A stretch of 64,000 nt of DNA from Desulfuromonas sp. (GCA_002869615.1 PKUH01000108.1:1-64000), one strand, 5' to 3'; positions 52,461 to 62,932 are shown, counted from the first letter of the stretch. The notes: a model not told the origin generated them from the letters alone. Translations and numbers: made by a program.

Positions 52461-53672
52461 CTATATCCGTCTGATCGTTTCACAAACTTCGCATTCTTCT
52501 TCTTTGTTGCAGTTGTAAAGCGGGCTCATATCCCGCAAGCGCTGGACCGTTTTCGGTAAAACGTCCAGAACGTAATCGATATCTTCTTCTGTGGTATCGG
52601 CACCGAGACTGAACCGGGTACTCGAATGGGCCAACGTCACCTCGACACACATCGCGCCCATCACGTGCGACGGTTCAAGTGAGCCGGAGGTACATGCCGA
52701 CCCGGAGGATGCGGCGATACCATACATGTCAAGGTTGAGCAACAGAGACTCGCCTTCGATAAAGGCAAAACTGACATTCAGGGTATTCGGTAGCCTGAAG
52801 TCAGGATCCGGATGTCCGTTCAGCTTGATATTCGGGATCTTTTCCAGAACCCCTTTTTCAAGTTTGTCGCGCAGCCTACGCATGTGTGCAGCATTTTCTT
52901 CAAGATGTTCGCCGGCCAGTTCACAGGCTTTGCCGAGACCGACAATGCCGGCAACATTATGCGTTCCGGCCCGACGATTTCGCTCCTGATGACCACCATG
53001 CAGCAATGGTGTCAGACGGGTTCCACGTCTTATATACATAGCTCCGACACCCTTAGGGGCGCCGATTTTATGTCCGGAAAGGACCAGCAGGTCGGCGCCA
53101 CAGGCATGAACGTCGACCGGCACCTTGCCGATTGCCTGAACGGCATCTGTATGAAACCTGACTTTGTATTTCTTGGCGATCCTGCCGATCTCTTCAACCG
53201 GAAAAAGGTTGCCGGTTTCGTTATTGCCCCACATGATCGATATCAGGATGGTCTTGTCATTAATCGCATCTTCGAGCTCTTTGAGATCGAGCATACCGTC
53301 CTGATCAACGGAGAGGTAAGTAACATCACATCCCTGTTTTTCAAGATACTGGCAGGTCTCAAGAACCGCCGGATGCTCGACCGAAGTCGTTATAATATGG
53401 TTCCCCTTCTCCTGTAGAGCATCAACTGTCCCCTTGATTGCAAAATTATCCCCTTCGCTGCCACAGGAGACAAAAACGATTTCAGCCGGCGAACAATTAA
53501 GCAGCCCGGCAACCTGTTCGCGTGCGGATTCAACCATGCCGCTGACCTCACGGCCGGCCCAATGAACACTGGACGGGTTGCCGAATTGTTCCTTGTAAAA
53601 CGGCATCATCGCTTCAAGAACCTCGGGATGAACCGGGGTTGTTGCATTGTTATCGAGGTAAATCCTTTTCAC
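52461..53672 (-). CDS. iscS: Cysteine desulfurase (NifS/IscS type)
   Basis: 403 residues, PLP-dependent. MKRIYLDNNATTPVHPEVLEAM, DAVQAIGKVPVDV, the PLP Lys in LSGHKIGAPKGVGAMYIRRG and the catalytic Cys loop SSGSACTSGSLEPSHVM. The C-terminal tail carries an extra cluster of Cys (CNKEEECEVCE) not present in E. coli IscS. It supplies sulfur for Fe-S clusters and tRNA thiolation. It follows iscR by 24 bases. The NifS subgroup is possible. Confidence 0.95.
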   Translation of the reverse strand: MKRIYLDNNATTPVHPEVLEAMMPFYKEQFGNPSSVHWAGREVSGMVESAREQVAGLLNCSPAEIVFVSCGSEGDNFAIKGTVDALQEKGNHIITTSVEHPAVLETCQYLEKQGCDVTYLSVDQDGMLDLKELEDAINDKTILISIMWGNNETGNLFPVEEIGRIAKKYKVRFHTDAVQAIGKVPVDVHACGADLLVLSGHKIGAPKGVGAMYIRRGTRLTPLLHGGHQERNRRAGTHNVAGIVGLGKACELAGEHLEENAAHMRRLRDKLEKGVLEKIPNIKLNGHPDPDFRLPNTLNVSFAFIEGESLLLNLDMYGIAASSGSACTSGSLEPSHVMGAMCVEVTLAHSSTRFSLGADTTEEDIDYVLDVLPKTVQRLRDMSPLYNCNKEEECEVCETIRRI

Positions 53673-53696
53673 TTTAGTCCTCCAGTTAAAACGAGA

Positions 53697-54146
53697 TCAG
53701 GAAACATGGCCGGCCTTGGTCGTCGACGTACCACTGTACTGCCGGGCTTCCTGGGTCAGGTCATCAAGGGTTATCGATGACAGAAATTGACGAATCCGGT
53801 CACCCAGGCCCTGCCAGACCGTATGACTGACACACTGGGTATCACAAACACACTGCCCGTCCTGATCCATACATGAGACCGGAACAAGTGTCTCCTCAAC
53901 GCTGTCGATAATCTCATCCACCCGGATTGAAGTTGCGTCGCGAGCCAGCACATAACCTCCGCCGGGGCCGCGAACCGAGTCAACAATATTGCCCCGCCGC
54001 AACTTGACAAAAAGTTGTTCGAGGTAAGGCAGGGAGATCTCCTCACGGGTCGAAATTTCACGAATTGTAACCGGCGAGCCATCAGCCGTCAGGTTCAGAC
54101 TGACCATCGCCCTGACCGCATACTGGGCTTTTGTTGACACTCTCAT
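53697..54146 (-). CDS. iscR: Rrf2 family regulator, IscR-like
   Basis: 149 residues. Winged HTH (MRVSTKAQYAVRAMVSLNLTA, then SLPYLEQLFVKLRRGNIVDSVRGPGGGYVLARD) and a Cys segment CMDQDGQCVCDTQCVSHTVW that can hold an Fe-S cluster. IscR represses its own operon when cluster-loaded. The position between cysE and iscS supports this role. The Cys spacing differs from E. coli IscR, so cluster type is uncertain. Confidence 0.9.
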   Translation of the reverse strand: MRVSTKAQYAVRAMVSLNLTADGSPVTIREISTREEISLPYLEQLFVKLRRGNIVDSVRGPGGGYVLARDATSIRVDEIIDSVEETLVPVSCMDQDGQCVCDTQCVSHTVWQGLGDRIRQFLSSITLDDLTQEARQYSGTSTTKAGHVS

Positions 54147-54151
54147 GATTT

Positions 54152-54853
54152 TCAGGCGCTTTCTGCGACAACCTCTGTCTCGGCGAGCCGGGCGCGCAAC
54201 TCCTGCTGCTCGGCATTCAATTCTTTCACCTGGTTCTCAAGCGACTTGATCTGGTCAAAAAGGCACTCAATCGCTTTGGCTTGTGGGTCCGGAAGCCGTC
54301 CATGTTCGAGATCAGCTTTGACCTGTTTCTCTTTTTTGTCGCCGGCGACGACAACCTTGCCGGGGATCCCGACTACCGTCGCGTCGGCCGGGACTTCCTT
54401 GACAACGACCGAGTTGGAACCGATCTTGGCATTTTCACCAACTTCAAAGGGCCCGAGCACCTTCGCTCCGGAACCGATCACCACATTATCGCGCAGGGTC
54501 GGATGACGTTTCTCCTTGGCCCACGATGTGCCGCCGAGGGTGACACCATGGTAAATCGTCACATTGTCACCGATCTCGGCAGTTTCACCGATAACGACCC
54601 CCATTCCGTGATCGATAAAGAAACCCTTTCCGATCCGGGCTCCGGGGTGAATTTCAATTCCGGTAAAAAAACGGCCGAGGTGCGAAATAAAACGACCGAG
54701 GAAAAAAAGTTTGTAATTCCAACAGGCGTGAGCCAGGCGGTAGAAGAGCAGTGCGTGGAAACCGGGATAACAAAATATGATTTCAAATATACTGCGCACT
54801 GCCGGATCCCGTTCAAATACGGCTTTGAAATCCTCTCTCAAGTTGGCAATCAC
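54152..54853 (-). CDS. cysE: Serine O-acetyltransferase
   Basis: 233 residues. N-terminal helices, then hexapeptide-repeat left-handed beta helix: [41 protein letters not shown] contains the catalytic Asp/His. The C-terminal extension is a predicted coiled coil ([22 protein letters not shown]) longer than in E. coli, common in this clade. It makes O-acetylserine for cysteine synthesis, the substrate of the downstream desulfurase. First gene of the operon, under the promoter at 54917-54945. Confidence 0.95.
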   Translation of the reverse strand: MIANLREDFKAVFERDPAVRSIFEIIFCYPGFHALLFYRLAHACWNYKLFFLGRFISHLGRFFTGIEIHPGARIGKGFFIDHGMGVVIGETAEIGDNVTIYHGVTLGGTSWAKEKRHPTLRDNVVIGSGAKVLGPFEVGENAKIGSNSVVVKEVPADATVVGIPGKVVVAGDKKEKQVKADLEHGRLPDPQAKAIECLFDQIKSLENQVKELNAEQQELRARLAETEVVAESA

Positions 54854-54916
54854 TGAACACTCCTTTCCATCTGGATGATATTAAAAGAGCCGACTTCTGC
54901 CGGCCAATATATTTAA

Positions 54917-54945
54917 CTGATATCATACCTGACAAAAACTGTCAA
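54917..54945 (-). promoter_or_regulatory. Predicted promoter of the cysE-isc-mnmA operon
   Basis: Minus strand TTGACA (54945-54940) and TATCAG (54922-54917) with a 17-base spacer. The spacer holds TTGTCAGGTATGATA, within which TTGTCA partly repeats the -35. A site for IscR is plausible but I cannot match a consensus. Confidence 0.5.
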
Positions 54946-55049
54946 TTATTTTGGATTGAAAAAATAAAAATGTAAAAACAGGAAGTTAGATAAGAGTTTA
55001 AGGAGTAGAAAATGAGTATTCTGAAGCTGATAATGCGACTGGTATCAGA

Positions 55050-57122
55050 TCAAGCAACGAGAGACTTGGGGATGGAAAAAACAAATTGACTCCCCTCACC
55101 CGGCTTGCTCTTGACCCAGATTTCACCATTATGTGCCTCAACGATTTTCTTACAGATCGAAAGACCAAGGCCAGTCCCATCCGGACCGGTTGATTTGGAT
55201 AGTTGGCTGAACTCCTTGAACAGGTGTTCCTGGTCGTTCTCGGAGATGCCCTTACCGGTATCACTGACCGTAACCTTGACTTCCTTCGCATCCTCCTGCA
55301 GTACGATGCTGACACGTCCGCCCTGCGCCGTAAACTTGACGGCATTGCCGACCAGATTCATCAACAGACGTCGGATCAGGATTGGATCGTAATGGAGCAT
55401 GGTCAAGGGGCCGGAGTGAATTTCAATGGTCAATCCTTTTGTATCAACCAGAGAACGGACTTCATTGCCGATATCGCGAATCAGATCAGATAGATCACCC
55501 TCTTCCAGATCAAGCGGCATCTTGCCGGCCTCAAATCGTGAAAGATCTAGCAGGTTATGAATCAGATCAATTAAACGGTCGCCGCTGCGACCGATCTGGT
55601 CAAGATAGTCTTTCTGTTTTTCGTTCAGATTGTCCCGGTCCGAAAGCAACAGGAGTTCGCAATAGCCATTAACCACTGCTACCGGCGTTCTCAATTCATG
55701 CGCCGCTGTATTATAAAATTCGGTACGGGCTTTATCCATATTCAATAAACGCTGATTCGCCTTTTCAAGCGCGGTGCTGGTTTCAGCCAACTGCTTTTCA
55801 ATCCGCCGCCTGCCGGTCACATCACGAAACGAAAGGACCTGCAGGTCAGAGGCGTGCGCTTTTTCGCCCAGAGAAACAGAGAGTACTGATTGTCCGCCAT
55901 CACCTTTATTGATGACCGCATCAAAACGCTGGGTTCGTGTAATTAATGTTTTTTGCGCTGCAAGACTGGCCGCAAACCTGTCCCGGGAGTCAGGCTCTAG
56001 CAACGACAGAAAAGTTCGCTTCTGCAGCTCTTCCCGGGTGTAACCGCTAATCTCCATGGCACGCCGGTTAACAAAGAGGATCTGCTGATCAGAGTCAATC
56101 GCCATTAGACCGTCAGAAGCATTCTCAAAGAGCAATTCATAAACCGCCTTGACGCTGAGTTCCTGCTCTATCTGGGTCTGATTCAGTTTCAGGGACGCGG
56201 TTTCATCCTGATACTGCCGGAAAGACTCGGCATGTTGCAATGCCCCGGCTGCGACATTGGCCACCAGTTCGCAGAACCTGACTTCATCTTCCCTAACTCC
56301 GGCCTTCGGCCGCAATGCCTTAACCATCATCGCCCCGATGATTTCTTTTTTATAGATGACCGGCAGAACGATGCTGGTATTGAAAACGTCGGTATCGAGA
56401 CTGCCTCTGACCGGTTCGAGCAGGGGATTAGTCGCGACATCGTCAATGACAACCGGACGGGACGTCGTCAGTGCCTCCTGAATTTCCGGATACTTTTCAA
56501 GTTCTATCGAAATTGGTTTGAAATCATGCGCGTCACTCGACGCGACGACATTGGCAATCTCCATGTTTTTCCGGACAAACAGTATTGAACAGCGAAAAAT
56601 ATCATCAAGGACCGAAGCAACCCGATGCACAATCTGTTTGAGAATCTCTCCAGTATCAAGCGTGGAATTCACCGACTTTGCAATTTCAAGCAATATTTCA
56701 CCATCCCTGATTCTGCTTTCAAGGTGCGAAAAGCGTTCCCGCCTGCTGAGACATTGAGCGACCCGCCCCTCAAGCCCGGATGGATTTATCGGTTTCTTGA
56801 GATAATCGTCAGCCCCGATTGCAAACGGATTAACAGCATCCATCGATTTTTCATCGTCGATTAAAACAATAATCGGAAGATCGTTGGCGACACCTCCGGA
56901 ACGGACGGACTGACAAAATTCAACACCGCCCGTTTCCGGCAGCAGATCGACAATGACCAGCGCCACAGAATTTTCAGAAACCGCGACCAGACCTTCATTT
57001 CCGTTCCCGGCTGACAATACGGCATATCCACCGCCTTCAAGCTGCTCCTGCAAAAGTTGTCGAACAGAATTATCATCGGTGATGGTGAGGATTGTTTTGG
57101 TGTGGTTGAATTGATGATTCAT
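55050..57122 (-). CDS. Sensor histidine kinase with N-terminal receiver (REC-GAF-PAS-HisKA-HATPase)
   Basis: 690 residues, cytoplasmic, no membrane helix. Receiver about 10-125 (phospho-acceptor Asp near 59 in VIVDLLP, Lys in DDYLKKPI), GAF about 145-290 (IVHRVASVLDDIFRCSILFVRK), PAS about 330-440 (MAIDSDQQILFVNRRAMEISGYTREEL), HisKA (AAHELRTPVAVVNGYCELL), HATPase (LVGNAVKFTAQGG, VSDTGKGI, GTGLGLSICKKIVEAH). The receiver at the front means it is likely driven by another kinase. It lies 11 bases after ilvA and has no paired regulator in the window, so its input and output are unknown. Confidence 0.92.
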   Translation of the reverse strand: MNHQFNHTKTILTITDDNSVRQLLQEQLEGGGYAVLSAGNGNEGLVAVSENSVALVIVDLLPETGGVEFCQSVRSGGVANDLPIIVLIDDEKSMDAVNPFAIGADDYLKKPINPSGLEGRVAQCLSRRERFSHLESRIRDGEILLEIAKSVNSTLDTGEILKQIVHRVASVLDDIFRCSILFVRKNMEIANVVASSDAHDFKPISIELEKYPEIQEALTTSRPVVIDDVATNPLLEPVRGSLDTDVFNTSIVLPVIYKKEIIGAMMVKALRPKAGVREDEVRFCELVANVAAGALQHAESFRQYQDETASLKLNQTQIEQELSVKAVYELLFENASDGLMAIDSDQQILFVNRRAMEISGYTREELQKRTFLSLLEPDSRDRFAASLAAQKTLITRTQRFDAVINKGDGGQSVLSVSLGEKAHASDLQVLSFRDVTGRRRIEKQLAETSTALEKANQRLLNMDKARTEFYNTAAHELRTPVAVVNGYCELLLLSDRDNLNEKQKDYLDQIGRSGDRLIDLIHNLLDLSRFEAGKMPLDLEEGDLSDLIRDIGNEVRSLVDTKGLTIEIHSGPLTMLHYDPILIRRLLMNLVGNAVKFTAQGGRVSIVLQEDAKEVKVTVSDTGKGISENDQEHLFKEFSQLSKSTGPDGTGLGLSICKKIVEAHNGEIWVKSKPGEGSQFVFSIPKSLVA

Positions 57123-57133
57123 AGCGGCCTGCT

Positions 57134-58642
57134 TCAGAGGAACATTTGGTAGACGGGATTTCCTGTTTCCTCAATATAACGATACCCGAGTTCATCGAGG
57201 AATTTCTGCATCGCCGCCTCATCCCCTTCGGGAATTTCAAGGCCGATCAAAACACGACCAAAGTCACCGCCCTGGGCCCGGTAATGAAACAACGAGATAT
57301 TCCAGTTGGCGCCCATTGCCGAAAGGAACTTACCGAGTGCGCCCGGCCGTTCCGGAAACCAGAAACGATAGATGAATTCGCGTCCGGCCGATTCTGAACG
57401 GCCGCCAACCATGTAGCGGACATGGGTTTTGGCGAGTTCGTTGTCAGTCAGGTCGTGGTTGATGTAGCCGTTTTCTGTCATCTGTTTGGCAAACAGGGGG
57501 CGTTCAAGTTCATCCTTTACCGTGATTCCGACAAAAATATGAGCCTGTGACCGTTTGGCCAGCCGGTAATTGAATTCGGTAATATTGCGATCGCCGACGA
57601 CCTCGGAACAAAAACGCCGCAGCGCACCCGGTTGCTCCGGGATGGTCACGGCAAAGAGAGCTTCCTGGCATTCACCGCTCATGGTTCGCTCGGCGACATA
57701 GCGCAGCCGTTCGAAATTCATATTGGCCCCGGTGTTAATTGCAACCAGGGACTGACCTGCCCATTTGTTCTCACGAATGTATTTTTTTATTCCGGCGACC
57801 GCTAAAGCCCCGGCCGGTTCAACAATTGAACGGGTTGCCTGGAAGATATCCTTGATGGCGCTGCAGATCGCATCGGTGTCAACCAGAACGATGTCGTCGA
57901 CCACATCACGAGCAATAGAAAATGTCCGTTCACCGACCTCGCGAACGGCGACTCCATCGGCAAAAATCCCGACCGAATCGAGCTGAACCCGCTTCCCGGC
58001 CTTCAGGGACTGGTCCATGGCGTCACTATCCACCGGCTCGACCCCGATAACTTTAATCTCCGGACGCAACTCCTTGATGTAGGCGCCGATGCCGGCTATC
58101 AGACCACCACCACCGACCGGAACAAAAACTGCGTCGATCCGTCCGGATGATTGACGAAGCAGCTCATCAGCAACGGTTCCCTGACCGGCGATCACCAGTT
58201 CATCATCAAAGGGATGAATAAATGACATGCCGCGCTGCTTTACGAGTTCAGAGCAATGATCGGCTGCCTCGGAATAGCTGTCACCAACCATGACAACTTC
58301 GGCGCCGAGTGCCTCAACGGCTGCAGCCTTGATCTGCGGTGTTGTTACCGGCATGACGATGACTGCCGGAATACCGAGCTGGCGGGCCGAATAAGCAACA
58401 CCCTGAGCATGATTTCCGGCCGAAGCAGCGATCACGCCATGCGATAACTCCTGTTCAGAGAGGTGAGCAATACGGTTATAAGCGCCGCGCAGTTTATAGG
58501 AAAAGACCGGTTGCAGGTCTTCACGTTTAAGCAGGACCCGGTTATTTAATCTGCGGGATAGCCAGGCTGATTCCTCCAGAGGGGTTTCTATGGCCGCTTC
58601 GTAAACACGGGAGGTCAGTATTTTTTTGATCAGGGATTGCAT
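57134..58642 (-). CDS. ilvA: Threonine ammonia-lyase, biosynthetic
   Basis: 502 residues, long IlvA form. PLP Lys in FSYKLRGAYNRIAHL, phosphate loop PVGGGGLIAGIGAYIK, and catalytic ASAGNHAQGVAYSARQLG. Two ACT-like regulatory domains follow (about 330-500, EQPGALRRFCSEVVG and FPERPGALGKFLSAMG), which give isoleucine feedback. It deaminates threonine to 2-oxobutanoate, first step of isoleucine synthesis. The sensor kinase gene follows closely downstream. Confidence 0.96.
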   Translation of the reverse strand: MQSLIKKILTSRVYEAAIETPLEESAWLSRRLNNRVLLKREDLQPVFSYKLRGAYNRIAHLSEQELSHGVIAASAGNHAQGVAYSARQLGIPAVIVMPVTTPQIKAAAVEALGAEVVMVGDSYSEAADHCSELVKQRGMSFIHPFDDELVIAGQGTVADELLRQSSGRIDAVFVPVGGGGLIAGIGAYIKELRPEIKVIGVEPVDSDAMDQSLKAGKRVQLDSVGIFADGVAVREVGERTFSIARDVVDDIVLVDTDAICSAIKDIFQATRSIVEPAGALAVAGIKKYIRENKWAGQSLVAINTGANMNFERLRYVAERTMSGECQEALFAVTIPEQPGALRRFCSEVVGDRNITEFNYRLAKRSQAHIFVGITVKDELERPLFAKQMTENGYINHDLTDNELAKTHVRYMVGGRSESAGREFIYRFWFPERPGALGKFLSAMGANWNISLFHYRAQGGDFGRVLIGLEIPEGDEAAMQKFLDELGYRYIEETGNPVYQMFL

Positions 58643-58739
58643 AGAAATAGGTTCCGGTTGAAGAATCGGTCATGTCGGTTCTAACACAATTTACCGGTTC
58701 CGTCACCGCATTTCATTTTCCGGATTTTTAAAAAAACTA

Positions 58740-59990
58740 TCAGCGTTCGAGGATCATCGCACAGGCCATTCCACCGGCCGCACAGACCGAGATCAGCCCG
58801 TATTTCGCATCTTGACGCTTCATCTCATTCGCCAAGGTCGTCGCGATCCGGGCACCGGTTGCCGCGAAAGGATGACCAACCGAAATCGAACTGCCAAGCG
58901 GATTGATCTTCTCCATCGGAATTTTACCGATCGGCTCTTCCTTCCAGCCTTGCTCCCAGGCCGCCAGATTGGTCACAACCTGGGCGCCAAAAGCCTCGTG
59001 AATTTCAACGATATCTATATCATCTATGGACAAGCCGGTCCGCTTGAGCAGGCGCGGTACGGCAATAGCTGGAGCCATCAACAAACCCTCATCCGGATCG
59101 ATGGCCGCAAACTCGACATCCCGGATCCAGGCCGCCGCTTCGAGACCATTTTCCAGCAAAGCCTCTTCCGACGCCAACAAGATGGCTGCAGCACCATCGG
59201 TCAAAGGACTGGAATTACCAGCGGTGATCGTGCCGGCCGGTTGCGGTGCGAAAACCGACTTGAGGGTTGAGAGTTTTTCCAAGGTCGTATCACCACGCAC
59301 GATCGTATCGTGATCAACTCCATCCAGTGGACTGATTTCTTCTTTAAGGCGACCATCTGCCGTTGCGGCTGCTGCATTAATGTGACTATTGAAGGCAATC
59401 CGATCCTGAGCGTCCTGGCCGATACCCCACTGCTGAACAGTCAACTCGGCATGTTGCCCCATGGTCAGGCCAGTCGACGGTTCCTTGAATGAGAGCGGTT
59501 TCGGCTTGAAATGGCGAAACCGCAATCGGCTCATTGCCTTGAATCGGTCTCCAAGTGTCTTCGCCATGCCTGCTTCCATCAGAATAGCCGAGGCTTCCCG
59601 GCCAAACAGGATCGGTACCGTCGACATCGACTCGACACCGCCGGCGATGCCTAACGACATCCGTCCGGCCCTGATGGCATCGGCGACATCGACCATGGCG
59701 TGCAGACTGGTGATACAGTTATTAGAGACCATCAAGGCGTGGATATCTTTCGGCAGGCCGACATCGAACACGACCTCCCGGGCAAGGTTCGAGATACGGG
59801 GATCATGCAGGACCCGGCCCCAGACCAACCCGTCAATTTTTTCAGGATCGGAAATATATTTCTCGACAAGACCCTTTACAGCGTGACTTGAAAGGTCCAG
59901 CTGGTCATGATTTCGGAATTGGGCTCCAGCTTTGACAAATGGGGTACGCATACCGCCAACCACGGCAACACGTTGACTGGAATCAGACAT
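58740..59990 (-). CDS. Acetyl-CoA acyltransferase (thiolase), FadI-like
   Basis: 416 residues. Catalytic Cys in VSNNCITSLHAMVDVADAI, acyl-binding His in VEIHEAFGAQVVTNLAAWE, second Cys in SVCAAGGMACAMILE, and GHPFAATGARIATTLANEM. The NN-C-I-T variant and length match FadI-type 3-ketoacyl-CoA thiolases for fatty-acid or aromatic-derived acyl-CoA breakdown. Start at MSDSSQRV (59990), after GAGGGAGA, rather than 20 codons upstream. No partner FadJ/FadB gene is nearby. Divergent from fumarase. Confidence 0.9.
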   Translation of the reverse strand: MSDSSQRVAVVGGMRTPFVKAGAQFRNHDQLDLSSHAVKGLVEKYISDPEKIDGLVWGRVLHDPRISNLAREVVFDVGLPKDIHALMVSNNCITSLHAMVDVADAIRAGRMSLGIAGGVESMSTVPILFGREASAILMEAGMAKTLGDRFKAMSRLRFRHFKPKPLSFKEPSTGLTMGQHAELTVQQWGIGQDAQDRIAFNSHINAAAATADGRLKEEISPLDGVDHDTIVRGDTTLEKLSTLKSVFAPQPAGTITAGNSSPLTDGAAAILLASEEALLENGLEAAAWIRDVEFAAIDPDEGLLMAPAIAVPRLLKRTGLSIDDIDIVEIHEAFGAQVVTNLAAWEQGWKEEPIGKIPMEKINPLGSSISVGHPFAATGARIATTLANEMKRQDAKYGLISVCAAGGMACAMILER

Positions 59991-60033
59991 GGTATCTCCC
60001 TCAGCAAGCAAATAAGATTTCGTTAACTTGTTA

Positions 60034-60062
60034 TCGACATCAGATGCCATTTTTTATATAAT
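60034..60062 (+). promoter_or_regulatory. Predicted promoter of fumarase gene
   Basis: TCGACA (60034-60039) and a perfect TATAAT (60057-60062) with a 17-base spacer, about 85 bases before the ATG at 60148. Confidence 0.6.
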
Positions 60063-60147
60063 ACCACGCTGTTTAAATAGTTCTTCAAGAACATTCAATA
60101 TCTTCAGCTACCTGCACTACTTTTACTTGAACTTAAGGAGAGAGAAC

Positions 60148-61767
60148 ATGCCTGATTTTGTCTATCAAGACCCGTTTCCGGTTGGTAAGGACGAAACCAA
60201 ATATCGCAAGATTGACGGTTCCGAAAAATATGTCAGCACCGCCGACTTTGACGGCCAGCAGGTCCTCAAGGTTGATCCAGAGGCGCTGACCACACTCGCC
60301 AACGAAGCGATGCGCGACGTATCGTTCATGTTGCGTCCGGAACACAACGAGCAGGTCGCCGCCATCCTGCGCGACCCGGAAGCCTCGCCGAACGACCGTG
60401 GCGTCGCCATGGCCTTCCTGCGCAACGCCGAGATCTCGGCCAACTTTGAGCTGCCGATCTGCCAGGACACCGGTACCGCCACCGTTATCGGTAAAAAAGG
60501 CCAGATGGTCTGGACCGGCGTCAAGGATGAAGAAATGATCTCCAAGGGCATTTTCCAAACCTACACCGAGGAGAACCTGCGCTACAGCCAGACAATCGCG
60601 ACCGATATGTATACCGAAAAGAACACCGGCACCAATCTGCCGGCGCAGATCGACATCATGGCGACCGATGGCGATGTCTACAAGCTCCTGTTCATGGCCA
60701 AAGGTGGCGGCTCAGCCAACAAGACGATGCTGTTCCAGGAAACCAAGGCGCTGCTCAACCCGGACAAGCTTTTCGACTTCCTGGTCAGCAAGATGAAAAC
60801 TCTCGGCACCGCCGCCTGCCCCCCTTACCATCTCGCTTTCGTGATCGGTGGCACCTCGGCCGATGCCTGCATGAAGACGGTCAAGCTCGCCACAGCCAAG
60901 GAACTCGACGGCCTGCCGACCGAGGGCAATGACCACGGCCAGGCCTTCCGCGACATCGAGCTTGAAAAGAAGCTCCAACAGGCGGCACGCGATCTCGGCA
61001 TCGGTGCCCAGTTCGGTGGCAAGTATTTCACTCACGACGTTCGCGTCATCCGCCTGCCCCGCCACGGTGCCTCCTGCCCGGTCGGTATGGCAGTCTCCTG
61101 CTCGGCCGACCGCAACATCAAGGCAAAAATCACCAAAGACGGCCTGTTTGTCGAGGAGATGGACACCAACCCGGGACGATTGATTCCCGAGCAATACCGC
61201 GGCAAGCACAGCCACGGCACCTCGATCGACCTCGATAAGCCGATGAGCGAGATCCTGGCTGAACTCGACAAGCTCGAAGTCGGCGCGCCGCTGCTGCTGC
61301 AGGGAACCATCGTGGTTGGCCGCGATATTGCGCATGCCAAGTTCAAGGAGATCCTTGACTCCGGCAAACCTCTGCCGGAATACCTGAAGAACCACCCGAT
61401 CTACTACGCCGGACCGGCCAAGACTCCGCCCGGCAAACCCTCAGGGTCCTTCGGTCCGACCACAGCCGGCCGAATGGACAGTTATGTCGACCTGCTTCAG
61501 GAAAACGGCGGATCGATGGTGATGATTGCCAAGGGGAACCGCTCTCAACAGGTTACCGACGCCTGCAACAAACATGGCGGCTTCTATCTCGGATCGATCG
61601 GCGGCCCGGCTGCCGTTCTGGCCGAAGAGAACATCAAGAAGGTCGAATGCATCGATTTCCCGGAACTCGGCATGGAGGCGGTCTGGAAGATCGAGGTTGT
61701 CGACTTCCCGGCGTTTATCCTTGTCGACAACAAGGGCAACGATTTCTTCAAGAAACTCGGCCTGTAA
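60148..61767 (+). CDS. fumA: Class I (iron-sulfur) fumarate hydratase
   Basis: 539 residues, the FumA/FumB type combining both domains in one chain. The three cluster Cys lie in [33 protein letters not shown] and [23 protein letters not shown]. The C-terminal beta domain has [19 protein letters not shown] and [22 protein letters not shown]. It interconverts fumarate and malate in the TCA cycle, upstream of the malic enzyme at 48568. ATG 60148 with AAGGAG upstream is chosen; an in-frame codon at 60028 overlaps the promoter. Monocistronic, ended by a strong terminator. Confidence 0.96.
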   Translation: MPDFVYQDPFPVGKDETKYRKIDGSEKYVSTADFDGQQVLKVDPEALTTLANEAMRDVSFMLRPEHNEQVAAILRDPEASPNDRGVAMAFLRNAEISANFELPICQDTGTATVIGKKGQMVWTGVKDEEMISKGIFQTYTEENLRYSQTIATDMYTEKNTGTNLPAQIDIMATDGDVYKLLFMAKGGGSANKTMLFQETKALLNPDKLFDFLVSKMKTLGTAACPPYHLAFVIGGTSADACMKTVKLATAKELDGLPTEGNDHGQAFRDIELEKKLQQAARDLGIGAQFGGKYFTHDVRVIRLPRHGASCPVGMAVSCSADRNIKAKITKDGLFVEEMDTNPGRLIPEQYRGKHSHGTSIDLDKPMSEILAELDKLEVGAPLLLQGTIVVGRDIAHAKFKEILDSGKPLPEYLKNHPIYYAGPAKTPPGKPSGSFGPTTAGRMDSYVDLLQENGGSMVMIAKGNRSQQVTDACNKHGGFYLGSIGGPAAVLAEENIKKVECIDFPELGMEAVWKIEVVDFPAFILVDNKGNDFFKKLGL

Positions 61768-61786
61768 GTCTTTATTTTTACTCAGC

Positions 61787-61818
61787 AAAAAGCCCCGCTG
61801 GAAACAGCGGGGCTTTTT
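61787..61818. terminator. Bidirectional terminator between fumA and smpB
   Basis: aaaaagccccgctg (61787-61800) pairs perfectly with cagcggggcttttt (61805-61818) around a GAAA tetraloop, ending both convergent genes. Confidence 0.95.
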
Positions 61819-61844
61819 CTATCGACTAACTGAAAAGATCCAGA

Positions 61845-62294
61845 TCAGTAATTGTGGTCGCGCATCGCGCGTTGCGATTCACGTTCAGCCTGTTTGCGCT
61901 TCAGTGTCTCACGCTTATCGTGGTGATGCTTACCCTTGCCAATACCGACCTCTACTTTGGCCCGACCATTCTTGAGATAGAGTTTGGTCGCGATCAGAGT
62001 ATATCCACGTTCGTCGACCCGTTTGGTTATTTTGTTGATCTCTTCCCGATTGAGTAGCAGTTTGCGTGAGCGGGTCGGATCATGATTAAAACGATTCCCC
62101 TGCTCGTAGGGACTGATATTCATATTATCGATAAAAATTTCGCCACCACGAATCTTGCAGAAAGATTCCTTGAGGCTGACCTTCCCGGCCCGGATCGACT
62201 TGATTTCGGTCCCGGTCAGAACCAGTCCCGCTTCATAGGTGTCCTCGATAAAATAGTCATGATACGCTTTTTTGTTGTTGGCGATGATTTTCAT
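61845..62294 (-). CDS. smpB: SsrA-binding protein SmpB
   Basis: 149 residues; binds tmRNA for trans-translation. [61 protein letters not shown] and the C-terminal basic tail [21 protein letters not shown] are all present. No ssrA gene lies in the window. Convergent with fumA. Confidence 0.97.
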   Translation of the reverse strand: MKIIANNKKAYHDYFIEDTYEAGLVLTGTEIKSIRAGKVSLKESFCKIRGGEIFIDNMNISPYEQGNRFNHDPTRSRKLLLNREEINKITKRVDERGYTLIATKLYLKNGRAKVEVGIGKGKHHHDKRETLKRKQAERESQRAMRDHNY

Positions 62295-62348
62295 AAAGCG
62301 CAGGATACAGCAGACGGAAGTGAGAATACAGCAGAAAAAAAACGAATT

Positions 62349-62801
62349 TCAGCCGGAGCTCTGGGCGTCCACGATTTCAACAATAACCGGCATATACTCC
62401 TCTTTCGTCAGATATCGGCTGGCAAAGCGGAGGGCTATAAAAGAAGCGGTCATAAAAGTAGTCCCGGATATCGCGGCGAGCAGATCGGGGTCGCTGCCGC
62501 TGATTAAATTTTCAGCCAGCAACTGCCCGGCGATCGCGCCAACAACCAGACAGACCAGGGGAACGATATATAAAAGGAAAGAAGACTGGAGAAAAGATCT
62601 GGTCGTGGTCGCAATTCTGACCCGGTCACCAATTCCGGCATTGAGCCGATTATGAACTTCAACCGCTTTACTGCTATTGTCTTCACCGACATGACAAACA
62701 CCTTCTGCGGCACAGTTTTCACAAAAGCTGCTCTTCTGGCAGAGAACGACTGCGACAGCCTTATCCTTGAGTTCAATAACATGCCCCACTTCTTCAATCA
62801 T
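62349..62801 (-). CDS. rseC: RseC/MucC family (SoxR-reducing system) protein
   Basis: 150 residues. N-terminal Cys-rich soluble part (CQKSSFCENCAAEGVCHVG, about 21-39) and two membrane helices (about 74-96 and 109-126), which define RseC. Members modulate sigma-E signalling or form part of an Rnf-like reducing system for SoxR. The Cys set may bind a cluster. No rnf or rpoE genes are visible. Confidence 0.9.
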   Translation of the reverse strand: MIEEVGHVIELKDKAVAVVLCQKSSFCENCAAEGVCHVGEDNSSKAVEVHNRLNAGIGDRVRIATTTRSFLQSSFLLYIVPLVCLVVGAIAGQLLAENLISGSDPDLLAAISGTTFMTASFIALRFASRYLTKEEYMPVIVEIVDAQSSG

Positions 62802-62932
62802 AAAGAAACTATAACACAGTCGATTTACCGAAGATAAACCTGATCAGGATTTTTTTTGCCGGTTTATTATCAAGTAGATTCAGACTTTGATCCTGCCTTC
62901 TCTCGTCTCTCCGTAAAAGGTTAAAGCAGCAT

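Noticed and set aside
60712-61395. 227-codon frame antisense to fumarase
   Set aside because: Shadow of a well-conserved enzyme; no start signals.
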